A stretch of DNA of 64,000 nt from contig JANJXV010000040.1 in NCBI GenBank assembly GCA_024803745.1, positions 3,578,859-3,642,858 of the forward strand, read 5' to 3'. The notes beneath the pieces were generated by a model. That model was not told where the DNA came from, searched no databases, and saw only the letters and a list, made by a program, of their open reading frames with translations. The translations under genes and the position numbers were made by a program. Each line of letters starts with the position of its first letter. Positions within the stretch are counted from its first letter, which is position 1. This document shows positions 45,146 to 56,589 of the stretch, piece by piece. This DNA is from Megascapheus bottae (lineage: Eukaryota; Chordata; Mammalia; Rodentia; Geomyidae).

Positions 45146-48100
45146 CTTCCGGTCAGGTGTGGCTGGAGACCCTCAAGCAGTGATGGGGGCCCAGAGCATG
45201 TTGGGATGTGGCAGGGGAGAGCCGGTGGTTCTGGCACTGCAGCCTGAGGAAGGCAGGGCCGGGGGCGGGGGCACAGGCCTAAGGGCGGCCAGGTCACAAG
45301 AAGAAGGCTGGCATCCGTGGCAGGTGCTGAGCTATGACCTCTGCTGAAGTGCGGGCGTTCTACCGGCTGTGTGTCCCCGTAAAATCCATCTTCATGTGCG
45401 TCTGCACTCGCCTCCCCTCGGCAGGCACCAGACACCCGCTGGACACCCCCCAGGCCGCGGCCAGGGGACCTTGCCAGGTCACCTGTGTGTCGGCCGCCCC
45501 GCCGGCTTTCCTGGCTCGCATGGCTCCTGCGTTGAGAGCCACATTTATGAAGCCTCCCAAATCACCGTGACGACACTTCAGTGCACAGCCTCGAGCTCTT
45601 GGTCCCTGTGTGGCACCAAGGGCAGAAACCAGGGTGGCGTTCGCTGAGTTCAGCCCTCAGACTGGCGCACACACACTCACACACACACAAAACCTTCTTG
45701 AAATGTTCATCGTATGTAATTTAAAAAGCAGGATGCAAATAGCCCTCCTCAGAATACTTGTGATCTTTTTTCTTCTCCATGGAAATGGACCAGAAGGCAC
45801 TGCAGGAAAATAGTTCCTGCCGTTATCTCTAGAGAAGAGGAGTGGGACCATAATTCTTTCTTCCTCTTGTGTGTTAGTGTATTTACGTTTTCCAGCCTTG
45901 TGCGAGATTATTTGTGCTCGTCGGGGGGGGGGGGTCCTGGGATCTGCTCCCCGCCAGCCAGAATCCAGATCATAGCTTTCCTTGCCGGTGCCCTGGGGTC
46001 CTGTTTCCTGCCTGGCCTGCGTCTGCTCTCCCACCTCTGTGTCCTCTGCTTCCCTCCCAGTCATACAGATGGAAGCATCTCTGAGGCCCTGGGACAGCCT
46101 GCTTCACCTGCCGCCTGGGCCACTGTACTGGAGAGAGAACACAATCACGCTCTCGGCTTGTACTGGTGGTGGTTTTATTTCCCAGCAGCCGGGCCCTGAT
46201 CTGCATTGTGAGAGGCCAGTGTGGCTTTTGTCCCTCCGTGGTCCTGGCCCGAGGAGTTGGGAGCCCATGTCTCTGGTGCACTCAGGCTTCCAGCAGGCAT
46301 GGGAACCGGGCCTGCTGGCTCCCTCGTGTGCACATAGCATCTCGGCAGATGTCCACACACGCCTTCCCCGACAAGACAGCCGCCAGCCCGCAGCCCCCAC
46401 CATTTCCGAGTGATTGCCACTTCACAGCCAGTGCTTCGGTGGTTCGGGGAGTTTCACCGCCACCAATGCATTTGGCAGGAATGGAGCACTGGACCTGCCG
46501 AGCTCCCGTCTAACGCCTGGAAACACTTTGAGTCTCCGTGATGTGCTCGGGGGCTTTAGCTGGCACTCACGGAGAAGACGGTGGTGATGGCCGGCGCGTA
46601 GAATCGGCTCCGTGCCTCAAGCCCCCTTCTTTCCGGCCTGGGACAGCCCTGCTTCCAGGCCCGAAACAGCTTGGTTCACGTGCACAGCCATTTGGCTTGC
46701 TGCCATTTTCCTCTCCTCTGCCGGAGGAAGAGTGTGAAAGAACATAGGAAATCCCGCGCGTTGTTCAGAGCAGCGTTGAAATCACCTTTGGTGCTGAGTA
46801 GGTGCCATCTGCCCACCCGGTACACAACGCAGCAAGCAGAGAGCGGGCTCTGTGCAGCAGCGGACACGCAGCGTGACGTCGTTTTACGTGGGTTTGCCCC
46901 TGGCACTTCGCGTCGGGGTGTGATGGAGCAAACGCCTTCTGCTTGCGTGCGTGTGGATGCCAGTGCGTGCAGAGATGGGTTCTCTCCCAGGAGCAGGGGT
47001 GTGAGCTGTGGGAATGTCACCCCGCCGTGAGGACAGGCAAGCCAGCCTGTTAGTGAGACCCCTCGTCTCCACCAGGTCAGGGTCAGGGCTCGAGATTATC
47101 TTGGCCACATACCTTCCCATCTGTAGAGTTGAATCAAGGGGGGGGGGCGGGCGTATTGGGACCAGGGTGGGAATTCACCCAATCCAGGAAGCTCCCAGGA
47201 ATGGTGCCTGGTCCCTTAGTGCCACGCCTGGGGCAGGTACATCTGGTAGGCTGCAAGCAGGCTCAGGGTGGCTCTGCCAGAAGAGGTTGTGGCTGCAGAG
47301 CGGACCAAAGGAACTTACCTGGATGACAGACTCAGTTAGACAGCGCCATGCTGCCTTCCTCCAGGCAGATGGATCGATCCTCTTTCAGCCGAGTTGAGTG
47401 TTCACGCTTAGCTCTGCACCGTAAGTCTACCTTTCCACTTTTCATTGGGCCTCCAGGGAGCTCGCCAGCCCTGTGCCGACAACGGCAGTGTCCAGGTCCC
47501 AGCAGGCCCTATTTCCAGGTTTCCAAGCTTGTAATGATATCTGACCATGTCTCTCCGTCTGTGCTGTGGGGGACTCCAGGGACCCCATGTGCCTTGTCAC
47601 CCAGGCCCTCTGACAGCCAGAAAGCAGACCTCTGAACTCTTCAGCTCGCAGGATGGCCGGGTAGCCCAGCAGAACAAGTGGGGAAGGGGAGGGTTGGGGG
47701 GGGGCTGTTTTATTCGGTGATACTGTGTTGTCCAGGAGATACTTGCAGTGCAGGATTCCCGGGAGACCCGGAGAGTGGAGGCCGAGAGGGACCAGTATGT
47801 TCTCTGGGAGGGTGAGAGGCAGTGAACCAGGAGGTGCCATTCATTCATTCAGTTCTCGGCAAGGTGGAGGCAGAGGAAACACGTGTGTGGGCCTGGCAGA
47901 TTCGTTTGTGTGGGACGAGAGGACGCCCTGCTTCCCTGGAGCCAGAGACCGGGCCAGCGGGGGCCACCCTGGGGAGACCGCGTGAGCTGCTGGCCTCTGT
48001 GCCCACAGAATGGAGCGGGGAAGTGAGCCGCTGGCCTTGCAAGCAGACGGGCGAGCAGAGCGGAGTCTGGAAAAACGTCACAGGCTGGCATCGAGACTTG

Positions 48101-49017
48101 GCTTTGCCAGTGAGGAGACCACTTGACCCGGCCATGGTATTTTAAAGACTTGTAGCACAGGGAGAGGGGAGACAGTGGGGGCTGGAAGACGTTGGGGGTC
48201 GCAGATGCAGGATAGCTGCACAGATGCACACCGCCCCCCCCCCCCGCCACTGCCACCGAGGCCACGTGCCTTTCCCTTCACCCCTGCGCCGTGTACGGAG
48301 CTCGTGCTTTGCCGTGAGCTGTCGGGAATCTGGCTTTCCACTTTGCGGGGCTCTTGGGCCCCGGGGGCCTAGGACGGCATCCGCCCCAGGAGACAGACGC
48401 ACTGGGTTTGTTGAACCAATTAGGGAGTTACGCCGCCTGTCTGGTCACCAGTTCCCCTCCGCCGCATAGCCAGGGAGCGCGATGGCAGCCTGGGTGTCCC
48501 CCGTTTGCCATATGCCTTCCTGCGTGGGGCTTGGCAGACCTCCTGTGTGGGGAAGTGTGTCACTACGGCGCCGTGTGGAGCCCACGTTCCGTCTGCGTCA
48601 TCTCGGCGTCTTTTTATAGCCCGCGCTCTTCCCAGCCTCCGGATCCAGCGCTTGGTAGTTCTGGACACTGGAGTTGGCTGGGGATGGAGAACTGGGTGAC
48701 CGGCGCTGCCAGGAGACGCCTTCTGTGCCTGGCATCTCACGTTGGCACTTGTGTGAGCAAGCTGCCGTGCAGAATCCAGCCATTGGCTGGGAGAGGGAAC
48801 CAGATACTCGAGGCGTGGAGGCACAGTGTGGAAATGTCAGTGGGAGGCCGGAGTCGGGACAACTGCGGTCCAAGGCCGGAAGAGGCAGACTCACCAGGCC
48901 CCGTCCAGTCAGAGCAAGGGCAGCGCCACGCACGGTCAGCCCGGCATGTGGGAGGCCGAGACCCAGAGGAAGGACCGCGCGAGCCCAAGTCTGTGAGACT
49001 CCATCCAGCTTAACAGG
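45146..49017. other. SINE-poor intron 2 block
   Basis: About 3.9 kb without a recognised SINE. It has short homopolymer runs (G at 45924, C at 48234), a few CpG-dense patches (46560-46620, 48340-48480, 48560-48660) and no recognisable gene. Confidence 0.45.
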
Positions 49018-49172
49018 AGAAGCCCGGCGTGGTGGTGCTCACCTGTCCTCCCAGCAGCTGTCAGGGAGAGACAGAATGGGACTGAGCCAGTGAGACCCTG
49101 TCTCGAAGATAACCAGTGCAAAAAAGGGCTGGAGGCATGGCTCAGGGTTAGAACACTTGCCTAGTACATGAA
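49018..49172 (+). mobile_element. Old B1-like + ID-like composite SINE
   Basis: GAAGCCCGGCGTGGTGGTGC and CTCACCTGTCCTCCCAGCAG (B1-like), GAGACCCTGTCTCGAAGATA, then GGCTGGAGGCATGGCTCAGG and AGAACACTTGCCTAGTACAT (ID-like). Confidence 0.82.
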
Positions 49173-49340
49173 GGGTGGATGGATGGAGTGAGTGAGGGAT
49201 GGATGGGTGGGTGGGTGGGTGGGTAGTTTGATGGTGAATGGTAAATGGTGGAGGATGGATGGGAGTTGATGAATGATAGATGACAGGTGAGTGGATAACA
49301 GGTGGATGGACGGATGGACAGATGGATGATTAGATAAGGG
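49173..49340 (+). repeat. Degenerate (GGAT/GGGT)n microsatellite
   Basis: GGATGGATGG, GGATGGGTGGGTGGGTGGG and GGTGGATGGACGGATGGACA arranged over about 170 bp, following the ID tail position of the SINE upstream. Confidence 0.88.
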
Positions 49341-49449
49341 ATGGATAAAGCTAGAGAGCTGCAGCTCCCTGCACCTAGGCTTGTTTCCGACCCCGTGTGC
49401 TGGCCGTAGCGAGAAGTGCTGCCTTGGAGGGGCTGTGTTTTCATTTCCG

Positions 49450-49612
49450 TCTTCTCATGTCAAGTCTCTGCTCTCATATTATTCATGCCAGAATCCCGTG
49501 TTTACAATATTTTCCTAGCCACAAAATCTGTATTAATTAAGTACAACTTAATTTGTTTTCCCACTTTTGCCTAATTAGAGGCATAAACTGCTAATGCAGA
49601 GCTGGTGGTGAG
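49450..49612 (+). promoter_or_regulatory. AT-rich island, strongest candidate conserved enhancer
   Basis: About 160 bp of unique AT-rich DNA between a microsatellite and CpG-rich sequence: TCATATTATTCATGCC (POU-like), CGTGTTTACAATATT (forkhead-like), TGTATTAATTAAGTACAACT, TGCCTAATTAGAGGCAT (palindromic homeodomain core TAATTA) and CTGCTAATGCAGAG. The density of distinct factor-like words is unusual, but conservation is untested. Confidence 0.45.
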
Positions 49613-50329
49613 CAGCGCCTGCTGGCATCAGAGCCGGGGATGTGTAGGTGGGCCTCACGGCGGGCCGGCCGTGGGTCTGGGGATCTCCGGTGGCCACGCC
49701 TGGAGCTGACCCTGAGGTCCACATCCTAGGCAGGAGACACCAAGGGTCACATGGTCACGGGGTGAGCCGGCCGCAGCCCCCTGGGGTCGGGCCCCAGCAC
49801 AAGAAGACCCTTTAACCCCAGCTATAAACGGAGGGGGGGCGGGGGGACACGGTGAGGACCACCCAGTCCTGTCACCGCTGACTGGACCCCAGCTCTGCTC
49901 ACAGGAAGCTGCTGTGATTCTGGGCGGCGGCGGCCATCCTGGCTCACCCCAGGGGGCAGGCAGATGGGGGCGCTGGCCAGAGCCAGCCGAGCGTCTACCC
50001 GAGGAAAGCCTGCCCCACCGGACGGGGCTCATTTATGTCTGCCGGCCGGGCTCCATCTCCATGCTTGCGCTGAGCGCGGAGGAGAGAGGGGACGGGAACA
50101 AGGCGTTCGGCTCTAAATGGTTGTTTTATTTGAAGATCCATAGCAACTCTTAATAAAGTAGGCTTGTAGAAATCATCGCTGAGAGGATGAGGGGCAAGGG
50201 GGCCATGCAGATGGCAGAAAACCACATTCCTGTCCATGAAAATGTACCCTAGACACAAGTGAGTGTGCCCGCCAGCGCAGTGGGCACCTCTGCAGCGCCA
50301 CAGGCCACGGCGTGAGAAGATGCCCTGGA
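49613..50329. other. Unique intron 2 sequence
   Basis: 50100-50165 is a short AT-rich patch (GGTTGTTTTATTTGAAGATC, CTCTTAATAAAGTAGG). Nothing else recognised. Confidence 0.45.
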
Positions 50330-51080
50330 GGTAAGCCCACAGTCACTCCCCAAGGTCTGTGGGGAGCGGTGCCCTGAGGCCGCTCGGGGGGACGCCCGAT
50401 ACTGTCGGGTGTCAGAACGGCAGTCGCCTCCCGTCGGCTTTAAAGCAAAGACCCTTGGGTTTGGGAGCTCAGCGCAGCGTCGTGGAGAAGGGTCTAAGAC
50501 CAGAGCCCCCTCCCGTCCTTTGCTGCCCGTCAGGCAGGGGAGGCAGGAGTAGAAGCTTGCCCACCCGCTCCGCTCACTTCTCCTCTCCCCCTGCTCGAGC
50601 CGTCCCGGGAAGTCTGGAATAATCCCCGCAGCACGTGGGCTCTCTGGAAGGCTGGTTGTAGATGCCGCAGGGGAGCTGAGTGGGAATGAGTAGTGTCGCC
50701 GCTCTCGTGCCGGCCAGCTCCTCTTTCCTAGAAGAAGCGTGGTGCCAGTCCCCGGAAGTCAGGGGTGAGCGGCCGAGCCCCGCCGGCCTCCATGCCCGCC
50801 GGCCTCCATGCCCGCCGCCCGCCCGCCCGTTCCCTCCTGGACCCTGTGGGTGTGAAATAGCTCTCACACCGCTTAAAATAGCCCGGCTCAAAGGCAGGAG
50901 GTGCCGCCCACCCGGCCCCTGCCTGACCCGGGGCCACTCTTCCTCTGCCTGCCCAGCTGGGCTCCCAGGCCAGCACCCCTGCTCCCGTCCACCCTGCTCA
51001 CCGAGCTGTCAAGATGGGGCCTGGCAGGTGGACGGCCCCGGTGGACGCCGACGCGCTCAGCTGCGCTCAGCCCGCCGGCT
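50330..51080 (+). promoter_or_regulatory. CpG-dense region, possible CpG island
   Basis: CpGs are frequent across about 750 bp (GGGACGCCCGATACTGTCGG, GCGGCCGAGCCCCGCCGGCC, GACGCCGACGCGCTCAGC). An ETS-type word CCCCGGAAGTCAGG lies at 50750-50763 just before the densest part. It could mark an intronic promoter such as the alternative ETV6 one, but much of the 3' half of this window is CpG-rich, so specificity is weak. Confidence 0.3.
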
Positions 51081-51551
51081 CTGAGCGGCCTGGTGTGACC
51101 CAGGCCTGTGGTGCTGGGTTCTCGTGGTCCCCAAGGCAGAAGAGCTGGCCTGGCTGTGTGGACACCACTGTCGCCCCCATGCCGTGGGGGGCCTGGCGGT
51201 CCCCAGAGGCATCTGTGTCCAGTGTCTGGCCACAGTGTGGGTTTGGTGGTGGTTGTTCTCTTTTCTCTTTGGTGATAAAGTACATTCACCGTACCTGCCC
51301 TAAACATACCCACGTCTACTGAGCTCTGCGGTGTCAAGCTGCCCCCCCCCCCGTCCCCCGCAGGAGGTGTGAAGGTAGGGCTCTCATCTTCTTTTCTGTG
51401 GGAGTACATGCGGGTACACGTGTGTGTGTGCAGTGTTCTCATGTTCTTTCCGGTGAGCGCATGTGTGGGTATGCGTGTGGAATTTATAAAACCGAAGCTG
51501 GAGTTGCTAGCCTGCTAACTGGCATACATGTGAAGAATTACTTTTTTATTA
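51081..51551. other. Unique intron 2 sequence
   Basis: Poly-C run at 51343-51352; a short TG tract at 51419-51431. Nothing else recognised. Confidence 0.5.
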
Positions 51552-51737
51552 TTATTATCTTTTCGCCCGTCCTGGCCTGAGCGCTGTCCTTGGGCTTTCT
51601 CAAGTCTAGCTCTCTACCACTTGAACCACAAGACCACTTCCAGGTTTTTCTGTGTACATGGTACTGGGGAATCAAACCCAGGGCTTCATGCCCGCTCGGC
51701 AGGCTCTCTCTTGCTAGGCCACACTCCCAGCCCCACT
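51552..51737 (-). mobile_element. IDL-Geo dimeric SINE, antisense
   Basis: GGCTTTCTCAAGTCTAGCTC, CTACCACTTGAACCACAAGA (Geo), TTTTTCTGTGTACATGGTAC, GGGGAATCAAACCCAGGGCT and GCTAGGCCACACTCCCAGCC (ID-like head). Preceded by an inverted T-rich/ATT tail. Confidence 0.94.
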
Positions 51738-52461
51738 TTTGAATATGGACACTAGAAGGCCTGGCCCGAAGCCCTCGCTTCTCTTTGTTAGCTGGCAGCC
51801 GAGGCTGTCCACCTCCAGGGCTTATGGCTGCAAGAGGCGTACAGTGTCGGAGACACGGGGTAAATACCGCTAGAGGCATCTCTCTGCAAAGCTCCTTTCG
51901 GTGATGTCACCAAAGAAGCCAATCTGCTCTTCCTACACTGTCCTGGCACCGGCCGGGCAGCCGGGACAGAGGGAAAGGTGGTTCTCTTGAAAGGCTTCAT
52001 GGCTCCCTGGCACGGCTGATCCCAGAGCCCAGCCACTGTGGAAGTTTCAGGACCAGATAACAGAAGGCCAGGGGGAGCCAGGCTGGGCACCAGCAACCGA
52101 GCTGCCACGTCCTGAAAAGCGGATCCAGTCACCCTGGGGCTCTGGGGAGCGAGGGGGACAAACTCAGCAGGGGGCCCTGCCGACCGAGCCGAGCCCGGTG
52201 GCTGACCAGGAGGGGGGTCAGGACCCCACAGCAGGAAGCGGCAGAGGTCCGCCTGGCGAGGGACATGTTCCGTGCTGATGCCTCACCCTTGAGACGTGAA
52301 CGCTCCAGGCGTGGGCAGACTGGAGAGAGTGGGTTTTGTGTTTGAGGCTGTCCCTAGATGTGTCTGCGCCACCTCATTTCGTATGAATTGGTTGTGAATG
52401 CATTGGAGAAACAAGGAAATTCCTTAGTTTGCATTACCATACAAGGATAAGGTCTTGAGGC
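51738..52461. other. Unique intron 2 sequence
   Basis: Nothing recognised. Confidence 0.5.
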
Positions 52462-52712
52462 TGTCTGCCGAGAGCGAGAGAGGGGCTTAAACACCACCCC
52501 AAGGCCGCCGAGAGCGAGAGCGGGGCTTAAACACCACCCCAAGGCTGCCGAGACCAAGAGCAAGGCTTAAACACCACCCCAAGGCCGCCGAGAGCGAGAG
52601 CGGGGCTTATACACCACCCCAGGGCCCCCGAGAGCGAGAGCGGGGCTTAAACACCACCCCAGGGCCCCCGAGAGCAAGAGCGGGGCTTAAACACCACCCC
52701 AAGGCCGCCAAG
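52462..52712 (+). repeat. 40-bp minisatellite, about 6.3 copies
   Basis: Units of CCGCCGAGAGCGAGAGCGGG + GCTTAAACACCACCCCAAGG, starting every 40 bp (52468, 52508, 52548, 52588, 52628, 52668). Variants: GACCAAGAGCAA in copy 3 and CCAGGGCCCC in copies 4 and 5. Confidence 0.96.
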
Positions 52713-52769
52713 AGCCGTGGAGGACGTTAGAAGAACTGACACACCAGATGACTTCCAAAACAGTAACCA

Positions 52770-52970
52770 GTGCACCGGTCAGCCGTGGCTCACGCCTTCA
52801 TCCCAGCAGCATGGGAGGCTGAGAGCCGGGGATCGTGATCGGAAGCCAGCAGAGGCAGGAAATTTCCATGGCACTCTTTATCTCCAGGTAATCAGCAGAA
52901 GTCAGAGGAGCTACCGCCCAGGTGAAAAGCTCAGCTCCTAGGCTGCCTTGAGTTCAAACACACTCACACA
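52770..52970 (+). mobile_element. Degenerate 7SL/B1-like + Geo SINE
   Basis: GTGGCTCACGCCTTCATCCC, AGCATGGGAGGCTGAGAGCC (head), CTTTATCTCCAGGTAATCAG (junction), then a diverged Geo (AGAAGTCAGAGGAGCTACCG, CCTTGAGTTCAAACACA). Confidence 0.87.
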
Positions 52971-53739
52971 AAGATGAGCAGGGAACAGGACAGGAGTCAG
53001 GCTGCAGGCTTTCCTGCGTGGTGTCTGCCGCCGCCGTGGCCCTGACTGAGGGCAGAACCTGGGGAGACACCCAGCCAGCGCAGGGAGGGTCTCGAACTGC
53101 TGGGCGCCAGGGCACAGGTTAAGGGAAGGGTTCGACTCTCCACACACCCTGGCCTGCTCTTTAAAGCCCACACGCCTTCCCCCTGCGCTGCCCAGTCGAC
53201 CGTGCCTGTGGTTCTGGTGAGTGGTGTTGGCGTTCTCTCCACATCTCCACGTTGTGGGGTGGTTGTCGTTGAAGGGTTAACTGAGTCACACTTTGTGCCC
53301 CTGACTGCGTCCTCCCTCCTCACCCCCCACCCCACCCCACAACCGTTTCTAGCTGTTCTTACCCAAGACCCCGGCTCTGCCGAAACAAATGGATGCAAGT
53401 GATAAACGCCGCCAGGAATGTCGGTTGGACCACAGGAAATTTCCTGTTCAGGAAGAGATCTTGGGAGCTTCCTGTGGGGTGGTGCATGGCGGGGCCGCTG
53501 GCGGCTGGCCCCTGACCACAGCTGCAGTTAGCTGCAGGCTGAGGGGGCAGGGAGGGGAAGACAGGGAGTCTGTTCCACAAGCACTGTCCCCTCAGCCAGC
53601 TTGGCTGGCAGGCCTGCAGGAGGGGCCACGTCCTCGGGAGCCCCGGCTTCGGGGATGCCAGCCCCAAGGGGGCCACCTGGGGCCGTCTCGCCGGTGGTTT
53701 GCTTTGTTGGGGGCCGGGGTGGTCGGGGGGTCTCGTGCC
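52971..53739. other. Unique intron 2 sequence
   Basis: Contains the perfect 14-bp palindrome CAGGAAATTTCCTG at 53433-53446. Nothing else recognised. Confidence 0.5.
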
Positions 53740-53865
53740 ATTCCTGGAGCTGGGATTCAGGCCTGAGCGCTGCCCTTAGCTTCTTTGCTCAGCCATGTGA
53801 GCCACAGCTCCGCTTCCATCCTCTTGCTGGCAAGTGTCACGGACTGTCCTGTTAGATTGGCGTCC
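53740..53865 (-). mobile_element. Degenerate Geo-type SINE fragment, antisense
   Basis: GCTGGGATTCAGGCCTGAGC, GCCATGTGAGCCACAGCTCC and GCAAGTGTCACGGACTGTCC follow Geo then head. Confidence 0.65.
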
Positions 53866-55576
53866 CTTGGGTGGAACTCAGCCTGACTGGCCCCCTCGCA
53901 GGGAATCTGCCCTCGTAGTCTGGCTCTGCTTAACAAGTCTTGTCGCCTGACTAGACTGGATTTTCCCCCAGTGGCACGCACGCCAGAACTAGGTGTCCTG
54001 TCGTTGCTGTGGAATATAAGCTGCGCTTCTTCCTCCCTGTCTCCATGTGAAGAGAGTTTCTCGGGCGGCATCTCCCTTTAATGGCTTCGCTTAACCCAGG
54101 AAGCACTCTGCGGCGCCGATGGCTTCTCCGGGTTTAGGTAGCCTTCCTTTCTCAAAGGCACCAGATTGAATCGGCCTCAGCAGCGTCACTGTTCTTGCTG
54201 AGGAGGACTGGGGGTAAATCAGTGACCGAGGCGTGTAGGCGGGGCTCCGCTCCGGTGACAGATTAGCCCAGAAGTTACAAGGAAGAACTTGGCTGGCTGA
54301 TAAGGCAGAGAAAGACCGGTATTCATGCTGTGTCCACAATGCCTCCCACTGTGGGCAGTCATGGTCCGGGCACAGGGCCCCTGCTCCTGTGTGTGGAATG
54401 ACTGAGCACCGGCCGTCGGCCAGAAGCACACGTGGAATATGAACCTGTTGAGCTTCATCGTAAGAGTTAAGGCACCCTGTGGGCCGGGTTCTGCCTGTCC
54501 AGGTGGCCTGTGATCACTGAGGGCTGTCACGTACCCCCGGACTGAGCTCGAAACGGGAAAGGCACCCGGACCTCCTGCTACAGAGACGGAATTTGGGGAC
54601 GTCCGGAGGAGACGGCAGACAGGCATGCTTGAAGCTCTGCCGTGTGTCCGGTCCTCCAGACGCCGTTCGGTTCAGATGGACCGCAGTGTGTCCGAGGCGT
54701 ATTGGCACCGTCTGTCCCCCAGGGTGCCTGCTCCGAAGCGGACGTGGTGACCGTGTGGGTGTCAGAGGCACCACGTGGGAGTCAGTTACCCAGGTCGGGG
54801 AGCCAGGGGGCGTCTGCGCCTCCAGCCTGATGTCCACTTCCGTCCCTGCTGTCCGAGGTCCCTCCCGTGTGGCCCCGGGGACACGGTGGCGCAGGCAGAC
54901 CCGGCCCCTGCCTGGCCTGGCAGAGAGTCCTGGACACAGAGATGCTTCCCGGAAAAGTGGCTTCCACCCTGCCATCGCCTACCCACAGCCAGAGAAACCC
55001 AGCTGTGCTCCAGAACCCCCGCCGGCCTCCATTCTGAGCTCCCTCAGAGCCTGGGGGCCCTGACACCCTCTCCCTTTCTCTGTCACCTTTTGCTTTGCCC
55101 ATTTGCCATTCTCCCATCCCTCAGGGCCTTCGCGCCGGCTGCGCCAGGGCCTCCCTTCGCCTCTTCCTCACAGAAGCCTCCCCGGGTTCCCCTCCAGCAC
55201 TGATGTGTGGCTTGTTTCTATGATGGTGGCCCTCGGCCCCCATGGCCCCGACTTGGGCAGGTGACCAGGGCCTGGCCGCCTCAGGAGGCCTTTTCCCTGG
55301 GGCCAGTGTGTTGTCCAGAGAGAAACACAGGGTCCCTGGCGGCGAGGCCAGGAAATCACCTTCATCCCTCCCCTCCTTCCCCACTTCCTCCCCCGGCACT
55401 GGCACAGCTCTCCCTCTGCCGTGGCTCCTTGGCACAGCCCTGGGGCTGCCCGTCTGAGGCCAGCCTGGCACGCGGTCTCCATGCCACCTCTCACCTGCCC
55501 TGCCCTTTCTGTCCCTTCTTCCCCAGAACCCATGACCAAATCCAGCCAAGGCCCCTCTGAGGACGTGAAAGGGCTT
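53866..55576. other. Unique intron 2 sequence, CpG-rich
   Basis: 54460-55000 is rich in scattered CpGs. Frames of up to 156 aa show no domain. Nothing else recognised. Confidence 0.45.
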
Positions 55577-55888
55577 CCTGCCCCCCACCCCAGGCAGGGG
55601 GGACCTGGGGCGTCCATCCCTGCCCCCACCCCGGGGGGGGACCTGGGGCGTCCATCCCTGCCCCCCACCCCAGGCAGGGGGGACCTGGGGCGTCCATCCC
55701 TGCCCCCCACCCCGGGGGGGACCTGGGGTGTCCATGCCCCCCACCCCAGGCAGGGGGGACCTGGGGCCTCCATCCCTGCCCCCCACCCCGGGGGGGACCT
55801 GGGGCGTCCATCCCTGCCCCCCACCCCAGGCAGGGGGGACCTGGGGCGTCCATCCCTGCCCCCACCCCGGGCGGGGGTGGGGGTGGAC
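55577..55888 (+). repeat. Minisatellite with ~38-bp and ~42-bp units, about 8 copies
   Basis: Core GGACCTGGGGCGTCCATCCC + TGCCCCCCACCCC is followed alternately by AGGCAGGGG (long unit) or GGGGG (short unit), so long and short units alternate almost regularly. One copy has CATGCCCCCCACCCC (short core). Frames of 120-265 aa on both strands are artefacts. Confidence 0.95.
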
Positions 55889-56589
55889 CTGGGCGCAGGC
55901 TGGCAGCAGTACAGAGAGAGAGGAGGAGGGGCCGGCAGCCGCCCTGCCGGCTTCTCGTGGCGCATGAATAACTTCCTAGAAATGAGGGCGCTTTGGGAAG
56001 ACGCATTGATTCTCTGGCCGTCCCGGCCCCGCTTACAGTAAGGCTGCTGTTGTCTGATGGTCTGTGGACGGCAGAGGCATCACTAACAGACACGGGATAA
56101 CCGCTGTGTGTGTCACCGCGACCCCACACTCGCGGGAGGCCCCCGCCCGCCGCCCGCCGAGAGCCGGTTTGGAAGAGCTGTGGGCACGGGCTCGTCACCT
56201 CCCCCCCTCGACAGCGCCGACCCCGGCGGCTCTGCCTTGATTTACACGTGATGGGACCTCGCGCTTACGGAAGCAAATGCCAGTGTTGGTTGGTTTTCTC
56301 CAGTGGACGTTCTGGGGGGATTTCTGAGAACAGCGAGTGCCCTCGCCCTGGGCGGCTCTGGTCTGTGCTGCGGCTCGAAGGGCGGGGGGCGCGGGACCCC
56401 CCGGCAGGGTCGGCACACATGGGTCTTCACTGAGCTCGGTGGACCTTCCTCACCCGGCCTGGCCGGCTCAAGACATCTGGGCACCCTGGGCAGCTCGTCC
56501 TCCCCAGCCGCTGCAAGGGTGCAGGGTCTCACCCCTCCCCGCCATGCGGACAGACAGCCACCTCGGCTGCCCCCTCCCCACCCACCCTC
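55889..56589 (+). other. CpG-dense intron 2 sequence between two minisatellites
   Basis: 56110-56410 is CpG-dense (CCCGCCCGCCGCCCGCCGAG, CCGACCCCGGCGGCTCTGCC, GGGCGGGGGGCGCGGGACCC). It is the other candidate, after 50.3-51.1 kb, for a CpG island in intron 2. No start codon or exon can be assigned. Confidence 0.35.

Noticed and set aside
55121..56198. Overlapping Pro/Gly-rich frames of 206-265 aa
   Set aside because: They translate the 38/42-bp minisatellite in several frames on both strands.
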